A stretch of DNA of 5,065 bases from DATKCF01 sp035513345. Lineage in GTDB: Bacteria > Gemmatimonadota > Gemmatimonadetes > Longimicrobiales > RSA9. The stretch spans positions 1 to 5,065 of the forward strand of contig DATKCF010000164.1 in the NCBI GenBank assembly GCA_035513345.1, in the 5' to 3' direction. Below are positions 1 through 5,065 of this stretch, one piece after another (the first letter of the stretch is position 1; the number at the start of each line of letters is the position of its first letter). The notes under the pieces are model-generated. The model did not search any database. It saw nothing but the letters and a program-made list of their open reading frames with translations, and was not told the origin of the DNA. The position numbers and the translations under genes are program-made.

Positions 1-853
1 CCTTGATGGCGTGCGTGTTCTGACCGGAGACGGTCCACACGACGGTTGCGTAGATATCAATGGCTTCAGCGGCCCTGAAGGTGCCACCGGTCGTGAAGAG
101 CAGGAAGTTCGCGCGCGCGACCCGGTCGTGAAATGCGAAGAACTCGTGGAAATGCTCGTCGCGCGGCAGCGGAAACTCCAGCCCACCGTGGGTGCGCTGC
201 AGGGCGGCCGCCGCCGTTGTCATCAGACGCGGCACCAGGGCAACACCAAGCTCCACGTCCGCACTGCTTCGGTCGATATACATGTTCTCGACGCGCTCGA
301 CGATGGCGTACGAGTACTGCCCCTGGAGGTACGCCGCCCTCGAGCCGATCGCGACATCGCGCCCAACGCCGAGCCCGAGCTGAAGGGCCTTCAGGTGGCG
401 ACCGGGAGCGGAGTGCCCGCGCGTTTCGTACAGGTGAGTCGGCAGGATCGCGCTGACCACGGGCGTGATCGCCCATGCTCCATGAGACAGGAGCTGGTAC
501 CGCAGCGCGATACGCGCATCCTGCAAGGTGCTGTGATACTGGCCCGTATCGACCGGCCCGTGCAGCAGATCGTTCCCTCTGTACCTGTTCGCCACCCACG
601 CGACCTTCACGTCCAGCGCGAGGCGCTCCTTCAGCCCGTAGTCCATGCCGAAGAGCCCCGTATTCCCGCGGATTTCAGCAGGATTGAACGGTTGTCCGCT
701 CCGATCGAGATGCGTGTCGGAGAAAAGGCCTTGATAGGTGATCGAGAGAGTGCCTTCACCCGGCGGGGGGAGCCAGGCCTGCGCCGTGAGGGTCGCCGGA
801 AACACCAGGGCGGCCGATACGGCTGCGCAGGCGATCAAGACGTTCCTGCACAT
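1..853 (-). CDS. Putative outer-membrane beta-barrel protein, 3' end outside window
   Basis: An open frame of 284 codons without a stop runs from ATG 853 to the left window edge. Residues 1-26 look like a Sec signal peptide: Arg3, then a hydrophobic stretch to about residue 19 and an AQA cleavage site before WLPPPGEG. The mature part has many alternating hydrophobic/polar strands ending in turns, for example GTLSITYQGLFS (34-45), ERLALDVKVAWVANRY (76-91), ARIALRYQLL (113-122) and AIDIYATVVWTVSG (264-277). The YGLKERLAL segment resembles the 'YGLTDRLSL'-type strand-turn-strand seen in Phenol_MetA_deg/transporter-like barrels. The final visible SGQNTHAIK looks like the run-up to a last strand, so probably only a short C-terminal part is missing. 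There is no good Shine-Dalgarno before ATG 853, and an in-frame stop at 899-901 leaves no upstream ATG or GTG, so this start is favoured. It begins 28 bases after the preceding stop, suggesting cotranscription. Substrate unknown; the barrel assignment is inferred from strand pattern, not homology search. Confidence 0.72.
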   Translation of the reverse strand, partial: MCRNVLIACAAVSAALVFPATLTAQAWLPPPGEGTLSITYQGLFSDTHLDRSGQPFNPAEIRGNTGLFGMDYGLKERLALDVKVAWVANRYRGNDLLHGPVDTGQYHSTLQDARIALRYQLLSHGAWAITPVVSAILPTHLYETRGHSAPGRHLKALQLGLGVGRDVAIGSRAAYLQGQYSYAIVERVENMYIDRSSADVELGVALVPRLMTTAAAALQRTHGGLEFPLPRDEHFHEFFAFHDRVARANFLLFTTGGTFRAAEAIDIYATVVWTVSGQNTHAIK

Positions 854-881
854 GGCCAGGGGGTCGGTCGCTGTTCGAAGG

Positions 882-1406
882 TCAGCGGTCCGAAGCGTTC
901 ACCGCGTTGCGACCGAGTCTCGATTCCATCACGCGGTCGATCTCGGCGAGCGCCTCGTGCTTCGTCACCGGTAGCTTGAGCACGTGGCCGTATTCCTCCT
1001 GCATGCTCACCAGGACCGCCCGGCTCGGCTCGTGTACGATCGGCAGAATCTCGGGTCTCGAGGGCGCGGCGGACGCATGCGTCCTGAGCCTTGGGGCATC
1101 ATTCATTCCGGCGATCACGATGTCCACCTGCCCCGTCGCGAGCGCTTCTGAAAAAGCCGCGATGGTCGTCACCGCATGGAATCGATGTCCTGCACGTTTC
1201 AGCGTGGTTTCGAACTCCTTCACCGCCGAGGGCTTGGATTGGCCCGGAACGAAGAAGAGGATGGTCGAGGGGTGGACGGCCGCGTAGCCGCTGAGCCGGG
1301 AGCTCCGTCCGATGCGAAGGAACTTGTCTCCGCAGGCGCTCAGGTCGACCGAGGCCACGGTAGACACTGCTGCGACAACGCCGAGAACCATCAGACGGTG
1401 AAGCAT
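882..1406 (-). CDS. Exported receiver-like (pseudo-receiver) protein, probable lipoprotein
   Basis: The product is 174 aa. I chose ATG 1406 over an upstream GTG at 1424 because AAGGAG lies seven bases before the ATG, and the GTG codon itself sits inside the leader just upstream of that site. Residues 1-24 form an export signal (hydrophobic core about 6-19), followed by LSAC (22-25), which fits a lipobox with Cys25 as lipidated residue; Gly26 at +2 would suit outer-membrane sorting under the E. coli rule. CGDKFLRIGR follows; I recall this start from small Acidobacteria hypothetical proteins but cannot verify it here. Residues 48-163 match the order of a CheY-like fold: strand TILFFV, helix to 72, strand HRFHAV, helix, strand VDIVIAG (94-100), strand EILPIV, then LKLP (143-146) and a final helix. 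The phospho-Asp position is Gly100 and the acidic pair after strand 1 is absent, while the Lys-x-Pro near the end remains. It therefore cannot be an ordinary response regulator. Function unknown. Confidence 0.8.
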   Translation of the reverse strand: MLHRLMVLGVVAAVSTVASVDLSACGDKFLRIGRSSRLSGYAAVHPSTILFFVPGQSKPSAVKEFETTLKRAGHRFHAVTTIAAFSEALATGQVDIVIAGMNDAPRLRTHASAAPSRPEILPIVHEPSRAVLVSMQEEYGHVLKLPVTKHEALAEIDRVMESRLGRNAVNASDR

Positions 1407-1413
1407 CGGAACG

Positions 1414-1419
1414 CTCCTT
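1414..1419 (-). promoter_or_regulatory. Ribosome binding site deciding start of receiver-like gene
   Basis: The minus strand reads AAGGAG, then seven bases, then ATG 1406. It is a near-consensus Shine-Dalgarno at ideal spacing and supports the 174-aa start rather than GTG 1424, which would add six residues (MRRSVP) and has no such site placed for it. Confidence 0.8.
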
Positions 1420-1435
1420 CGCACCTTTGGCTGAG

Positions 1436-1465
1436 AACCTATGCCCGGTTACCTGCCGATGTCAA
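1436..1465 (-). promoter_or_regulatory. Sigma70-like promoter for receiver-like/barrel gene pair
   Basis: On the minus strand a perfect -35 hexamer TTGACA (1465-1460) is followed after 18 bases by TAGGTT (1441-1436), which keeps the first T, second A and last T of the -10 consensus. Transcription would start near 1429, giving a leader of about 23 bases that contains the AAGGAG site. The position between the kinase stop and the next gene fits an independent transcription start. The -10 is weak, so the call rests on the -35, spacing and location. Confidence 0.5.
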
Positions 1466-1468
1466 GGA

Positions 1469-1494
1469 GCGACTCGTCGCAAATCATGGGATTT
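1469..1494 (-). other. Two adjacent short inverted repeats after kinase stop
   Basis: Immediately beyond the kinase stop are AAATC-ATGG-GATTT (1481-1494 on plus) and GCGAC-TC-GTCGC (1469-1480), two perfect 5-bp-arm inverted repeats side by side. Neither is followed by a T tract, so they are poor intrinsic terminators. They lie just upstream of the -35 at 1465, where an activator site could also sit. The arms are short enough that chance is possible. Confidence 0.25.
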
Positions 1495-4263
1495 CTATGG
1501 GGACCGCCAGAACCGGCGTCCGGCTCCGTTTGCCAGAGACAGCCCGTCGAGCAGCCATAGATCGCCACGGAGCCGAAACGTTGACGTGATGGCCCTGCCG
1601 TCGGCCGCCAGCGCAAGACCCCGTACCGGACGATTCACTGGCGCCGACGGTCCGAGATCGGCCCGCAGCCGCACGCTTCCGGTCCGGATGTCCACCGATA
1701 TCAGCGCGAGCCGCAGATCCTCGGTTTCCTTGATGCCGACGACCTCGAATCCATCCGTCGACCATTCATGGACGAGCCACTGGTCTTCGGTCAGAATCTG
1801 CTCCTGCTGGCCGTCGGGTGAGACCAGCAGGAAAGCATCGGTGGTTTCCCAGGTAATCCACTCGTTGCGGGGTGACCAGCGGGGCGTGGCATTTGCCACG
1901 CCGTCGCTTCGCAACACCTCAGGCGGCTCACCGCTCCCGACGCGAACCTTGACGAGCGACCACCGCTCGTCCTTCCACTCGGCAAAAGTCATCCACTGTC
2001 CATCCGGCGACCAGGTTGGTGCGCCGTGGTAGCCTTCCCGTGCCTGTGGCATGAGCTCCACCGGCGGCCCCCCGGCTACCTGGGCATACCAGATCCTCAG
2101 TGGCCATATCGGCCGGCTCCCGTTGCGGAGAAACGCAATCTGCTGCCCATCGGGCGAGAACGTGGGGGAGCTCAGCAGGATCGTTCGGTCGCCGCCGAAC
2201 TCTTGCTGGGTGATCACCGGGCGATCCACCCGCCCGTCAAGGCTCTTGAGCCAGATCTCATCCTGCCCGCTGCGGTCTGTGACATAGGCGAACAGGCTGG
2301 GATCGACGCGGGACCACGCCGGTTCGGATTCGTTTCTCGCGCTCGCAAGGAGCGGCTGCGTGTCGCCACGCTGATCAATGGCGACGAGGTCGTAATCCCC
2401 CTCGTCTTTCGTAAACACGATCGGTCCATTGGAAGATGCGGAAGGGTAGTAGTAGCTCTCCGGACTGCGCGTGAGCGCCCAGGCGCGATCCTTCTCGAGG
2501 TCGGCCAGCCACAGGTCGGAACCTGGTGTGAAAAGCGATACGGCGCCAAGCACGACGTGCCGGCTATCGGGCAGCCAGGAGAAACTGCTGACGCGCGGCG
2601 CCACTTCCGACCACGCCTGCAAGCGCCGGACGGGCTCGCCTCCTGAGAGTGGCAGGACCCAGAACTGCCACCCGCGCTCCTCCGGCGGAAGATTCAGGCT
2701 CAGGGGCACCGCACACAACCCGAGCTTCCGCCCATCGGGCGAGAACCACAGCGCGCCTTCGACGAAGCGCAGCCCTTCGAACGGCTGATATCGTCGCTTG
2801 GCGGCTTCGACGGCCTCGTGAATGAGCTCGCCTCCGGGAGGCGTCGAGAGCCAGAGTGCCGCCGTGCCGACGACATCGGCGCGCTCTTCATCACGCAGGA
2901 ACGCTACCGTTCGGCCGTCGGGTGAAATCGCCGCCCGGCTGGCATTCTCGAGGACCGGTTGTGGCAGGCCTCCGGCTGACGGAATCGACCAAATGCCGTC
3001 TCTGTCGCGCATGCGCGACACGTAATAGATTCGGCGGCCGTCGGGCGACCAGAACGGATGTTTGCAGTCGTACGGCGCATCAGTGAGCCGGGCAGCGACC
3101 GGGGACGACAAGCCACGGGTGAAGATCTGCAGGACACCATTGACGTCGGCGGCATACGCGATCGTCTGGCCGTCGGGCGAGAATGCCGGAAACCCTTCGT
3201 AGGCGGGATCGGTGGCGATCGGACGGAAGCGCAGCCTCGACGGGTCGAACGGCTGCGGCTCGGCCGTCGTTCCCCAGGCGAATGTGCCGATAACGAGCGC
3301 GAGGAGCACGCCCGCGGCAGCCAGGCTGCGGCGTCGCGGCCATAGGATGGGCGGGACGGCTGCCGCAGGCTCCTGCAAGAGTGACTCGGCCGCGCGATCG
3401 CGGAGCCTTCGAAGGTCGCGGTACAGATCGCTCGTGGCCGCATACCGGTCGCCGGGCTCTTTCGCGAGACACCGCTCGATGATCCAGCGCAGGAGGACTG
3501 GGAGCCGTGCCGGCGGTCGAACGATCGGCGGCAACTCGTCGTTGATGATCGCATCGAGAGTCGCGGCGGGCGTGTCGCGCGGGAACGGGTGACGGCCGGT
3601 GGCCATCTCATGGAGAATCAGCCCGAACGAGAACTGATCCGAGCGGAAGTCGATCTCGGCGCCGCGGGCCTGCTCGGGGCTCATGTACGGGACCGTTCCG
3701 GCGAGCAGGCCGGATTCGGTCACGGTCTGCTCGCCGGAGCTCACCGGCGCCAGAGCCGCACCGGGCCCCTGGAACCCGCCTGTCCGCGCCAGCCCGAAAT
3801 CGACGATCTTCGCGCGTCCCGTGCGCGCGACGACGATGTTCTCCGGCTTCAGGTCACGATGCACGATGTTGGCGTCGTGCGCGGCAGCCAGCCCGTCGGC
3901 GATCTGCGCGGCCAGATCGAGCAGCCGCGCGAGCGGCAGCGGTCCGCGCCCGATCAGCTCGCGGAGGGGCTCACCGTCGATCAGCTCGGTGACGATGTAC
4001 GGCCTGTCGTCATCGACGGCGGCATCGAAGACGGCGACAATGTTCGGATGGTTCAGGGCACCGGCAGCCCGCGCTTCGGCGACGAATCTGCGCACACGGT
4101 CCGCGTCGGATTCGTGCGTGCCGCGCAGAATCTTCAGCGCTACCTCACGGTGCAGCCGCGGATCCCAGGCGCGGTAGACCTCCCCTCCGCCACCCTTGCC
4201 GAGCGGGGCCAGGATCTCGTACGGACCGCACGAGGGTCGCAAGCCTGAGGCGGCAACTTCCAT
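1495..4263 (-). CDS. Transmembrane Ser/Thr protein kinase with C-terminal PD40/TolB-like propeller
   Basis: This is a 922-aa PknB-type (Hanks) kinase that transfers ATP phosphate to Ser/Thr of target proteins. The kinase domain covers about residues 14-285: glycine loop LGKGGGGEVY (21-30), catalytic Lys44 in VALK, probable helix-C Glu63, HRDLKPEN (135-142, catalytic Asp137), DFG (155-157), GTVPYMSPE (189-197), SDQFSFG (208-214) and Arg273. All catalytic residues are present, so it should be active. The activation segment 158-190 is long and has several Ser/Thr for autophosphorylation. One membrane helix lies at about 313-331 after the basic PRRRS, placing the kinase in the cytoplasm and residues 332-922 outside. 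The outer part holds PD40/WD40-like repeats, seven with an exact SPDG (362, 406, 447, 508, 703, 752, 815) plus degenerate copies such as WLPDSRH, WSPRNEW and LAADGRA, as in TolB-like propellers. ATG 4263 is the only upstream start before an in-frame stop at 4303-4305; its Shine-Dalgarno is weak (GAGGG, 14 bases away). The FHA-regulator gene lies 124 bases upstream. Ligand and targets are unknown. Confidence 0.95.
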   Translation of the reverse strand: MEVAASGLRPSCGPYEILAPLGKGGGGEVYRAWDPRLHREVALKILRGTHESDADRVRRFVAEARAAGALNHPNIVAVFDAAVDDDRPYIVTELIDGEPLRELIGRGPLPLARLLDLAAQIADGLAAAHDANIVHRDLKPENIVVARTGRAKIVDFGLARTGGFQGPGAALAPVSSGEQTVTESGLLAGTVPYMSPEQARGAEIDFRSDQFSFGLILHEMATGRHPFPRDTPAATLDAIINDELPPIVRPPARLPVLLRWIIERCLAKEPGDRYAATSDLYRDLRRLRDRAAESLLQEPAAAVPPILWPRRRSLAAAGVLLALVIGTFAWGTTAEPQPFDPSRLRFRPIATDPAYEGFPAFSPDGQTIAYAADVNGVLQIFTRGLSSPVAARLTDAPYDCKHPFWSPDGRRIYYVSRMRDRDGIWSIPSAGGLPQPVLENASRAAISPDGRTVAFLRDEERADVVGTAALWLSTPPGGELIHEAVEAAKRRYQPFEGLRFVEGALWFSPDGRKLGLCAVPLSLNLPPEERGWQFWVLPLSGGEPVRRLQAWSEVAPRVSSFSWLPDSRHVVLGAVSLFTPGSDLWLADLEKDRAWALTRSPESYYYPSASSNGPIVFTKDEGDYDLVAIDQRGDTQPLLASARNESEPAWSRVDPSLFAYVTDRSGQDEIWLKSLDGRVDRPVITQQEFGGDRTILLSSPTFSPDGQQIAFLRNGSRPIWPLRIWYAQVAGGPPVELMPQAREGYHGAPTWSPDGQWMTFAEWKDERWSLVKVRVGSGEPPEVLRSDGVANATPRWSPRNEWITWETTDAFLLVSPDGQQEQILTEDQWLVHEWSTDGFEVVGIKETEDLRLALISVDIRTGSVRLRADLGPSAPVNRPVRGLALAADGRAITSTFRLRGDLWLLDGLSLANGAGRRFWRSP
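1810..3180 (-). repeat. PD40 blade motifs encoded by recurring SPDG codons
   Basis: Seven 12-base units encode SPDG at 3180-3169, 3048-3037, 2925-2914, 2742-2731, 2157-2146, 2010-1999 and 1821-1810. Four use TCGCCCGA plus TGG or CGG, nearly identical in DNA; the others differ by one to three bases. They mark blade turns of the propeller and are protein repeats, not a mobile or CRISPR repeat. Spacing is irregular (123-585 bases) because degenerate blades lie between them. Confidence 0.8.
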
Positions 4264-4314
4264 GGGAGCCCATCTTACCCTCAGCGTCCCATGTGTTGGC
4301 TTCTATGGCTATGT

Positions 4315-4334
4315 TCGAGCGGGCTCGAGCTCGA
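4315..4334. promoter_or_regulatory. TCGAGC/GCTCGA hexamer cluster upstream of kinase gene
   Basis: The plus strand reads TCGAGC, GG, then GCTCGA twice in tandem. This gives one direct repeat of 6 bases and one inverted copy within 20 bases, centred about 60 bases before the kinase start. OmpR-type winged helices usually bind short direct repeats, so it is a candidate operator. It could also fold as a small hairpin, but no T tract follows. I could not identify a convincing promoter in the 4264-4387 spacer, nor any small gene there. Confidence 0.25.
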
Positions 4335-4387
4335 CCGGATGAGCTACGGAAAGGGCTTCCTGAGCGCGCCTCCTCCTGTGCCGGAAC

Positions 4388-5035
4388 TCACGTGCGCACG
4401 GTTTCAGTCGGCGCGGCAGGCGGCGGGGTGCGGAACGTGATGACCACCGATCCGAGTCTGATCTGATCACCATCCGAGAGCGATACCGGTTCCGACAGAC
4501 GCTCACCGCGTAGATACGTGCCGTTCTTGCTCCCGAGATCCTCGAGCGTGGCGTGCGATCCTTGCAGCGTGATGCGCGCGTGATGACGTGACACGCCGGG
4601 CGCCTCGATCCACGCTTCCGCATCGGGCGCCCGGCCGAGGACCGTCCGTGCCTCCGTCAAGGGGATCTGCCGCTTCTCCCACACCAGCCAGTACCTGACG
4701 GGCGGCTTCTCAACGGGTGCCGCTCGGCCGGTGCTGACCGACCCGACGAACCAGTAGCCGAATCGGTGCATGGTGCGAACGTAGCGCGGATCGTCAGCCG
4801 GGTCGCCGAGCGCGCGTCTGATCTCGGCGACCAACGTCGCGAGATTCGTCTCCTGAACGTACGTCGAAGGCCACAGCTTCTGCTGCAGCTCGGCTTTCGG
4901 GACCGCTCGCGAGGCGTTCTCCACGAGCAGCGTCAGCAGGTCGAAAGCCTTGGGCGAGAGATGCACCTCCTGCTCGCCACGTAAGAGGCGGCGTGTGCTC
5001 GAATCGAGCGTGCACTCGTCGAACCGATACGTCAC
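4388..5035 (-). CDS. Winged-helix (OmpR/PhoB-type) transcription factor with FHA domain
   Basis: The product is 215 aa and has two domains. Residues 1-97 are a Trans_reg_C winged helix: the initial strand TYRFDECTLD, LSPKAFDLLTLLVEN (26-40), LWPSTYVQETNLATLVAEIRRALGD (54-78, including the recognition helix) and the wing YVRTMHRFGYWF (85-96). Residues about 112-202 are an FHA domain with GR (134-135), SRHH (149-152; Ser149 and His152 are the conserved pair), LEDLGSKNGTYL (164-175, Asn171) and SLSDGDQIRLG. All phosphothreonine-binding residues are present. There is no receiver domain, so control by a His kinase is unlikely; binding of a Thr-phosphorylated partner is expected, and the adjacent kinase is the obvious candidate. 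The start is GTG 5035, preceded by GGAGG with a short four-base spacer. The frame stays open to the window edge upstream (GQPSWSRGGG), so an earlier start cannot be excluded, but the family normally begins right at this strand. Mycobacterial EmbR has related logic with an additional BTAD domain. Confidence 0.92.
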   Translation of the reverse strand: MTYRFDECTLDSSTRRLLRGEQEVHLSPKAFDLLTLLVENASRAVPKAELQQKLWPSTYVQETNLATLVAEIRRALGDPADDPRYVRTMHRFGYWFVGSVSTGRAAPVEKPPVRYWLVWEKRQIPLTEARTVLGRAPDAEAWIEAPGVSRHHARITLQGSHATLEDLGSKNGTYLRGERLSEPVSLSDGDQIRLGSVVITFRTPPPAAPTETVRT

Positions 5036-5039
5036 GCCG

Positions 5040-5044
5040 CCTCC
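5040..5044 (-). promoter_or_regulatory. Ribosome binding site of winged-helix/FHA gene
   Basis: GGAGG on the minus strand lies four bases before GTG 5035. The spacing is shorter than optimal, but the motif coincides with the start expected from the domain boundary, so it supports that GTG. Confidence 0.55.
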
Positions 5045-5065
5045 ACGACTCCAGCTCGGTTGTCC

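Noticed and set aside
66..599. 177-codon minus-strand frame
   Set aside because: It lies in another frame of the same strand as the barrel gene, which has a clear signal peptide and strand pattern. The 177-aa product is Arg/Ala-rich low-complexity.
11..979. 322-codon open frame on the plus strand
   Set aside because: It is antisense to the signal-peptide/barrel gene and runs into the receiver-like gene. Its product is rich in Arg, Gly and Pro without recognisable domains, typical of a high-GC shadow frame.
1407..1424. GTG 1424 as start of the receiver-like gene
   Set aside because: The AAGGAG site lies downstream of this GTG and is ideally spaced for ATG 1406, which also gives a cleaner signal peptide.
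1469..1494. Intrinsic terminator of the kinase gene
   Set aside because: Stems of only five base pairs and no following T tract, so reported only as inverted repeats.
2026..2646. 206-codon plus-strand frame
   Set aside because: It lies wholly antisense to the PD40 part of the kinase and has no recognisable domain; a shadow of GC-rich coding.
1810..3180. CRISPR-like or mobile repeats from the recurring 12-base units
   Set aside because: The units are in frame within one gene, encode the SPDG turn of propeller blades and are unevenly spaced.
3589..4248. 219-codon plus-strand frame antisense to the kinase domain
   Set aside because: The opposite strand encodes an intact kinase with all catalytic motifs; this frame shows no family features.
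4309..4623. 104-codon minus-strand frame across the regulator's 3' end and the spacer
   Set aside because: It is out of frame with the FHA domain, is Arg-rich, and has no support apart from being open.

Overview
The window carries four genes, all on the minus strand. They read from the right end to the left: (1) a small transcription factor with an OmpR/PhoB-type winged helix fused to a C-terminal FHA domain; (2) a large transmembrane Ser/Thr protein kinase with a C-terminal PD40/TolB-like beta-propeller; (3) a short exported protein with a 'CGDKFL' N-terminus and a receiver-like fold that lacks the phospho-acceptor Asp; (4) a signal-peptide-bearing, probably outer-membrane beta-barrel protein that runs off the left edge. 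The DNA is GC-rich with strong G/C preference at third codon positions, so long antisense open frames are common and are not genes. The kinase-propeller architecture, the winged-helix/FHA fusion and the exported 'CGDKFL' protein together suggest a Gram-negative, GC-rich, soil-type bacterium, most likely an Acidobacteriota (Vicinamibacteria-like) genome. This is inference from architecture and memory of families, not from a search.

Right part (4264-5065): the winged-helix/FHA gene starts at a GTG at 5035, next to the window edge. A 124-base spacer (4264-4387) separates it from the kinase and holds a cluster of TCGAGC/GCTCGA hexamers but no convincing promoter or terminator. Middle (1495-4263): the kinase has a complete catalytic core, one membrane helix and about eleven propeller-type repeats. 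It is likely to sense something outside the cytoplasm and signal inward by phosphorylation. Its neighbour carries a phospho-Thr-binding FHA domain in place of a receiver domain, so the pair reads as a one-step kinase-to-promoter pathway, comparable in logic to mycobacterial PknH-EmbR.

Left part (1-1494): an 88-base spacer (1407-1494) holds two small inverted repeats, a sigma70-like promoter with a perfect TTGACA, and a strong Shine-Dalgarno that fixes the start of the receiver-like gene at ATG 1406. The barrel gene follows 28 bases after that gene's stop, so these two probably form a two-gene envelope unit with its own promoter. Whether the winged-helix/FHA protein controls this unit is an attractive but untested idea. 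No RNA genes, mobile elements or CRISPR arrays were seen.
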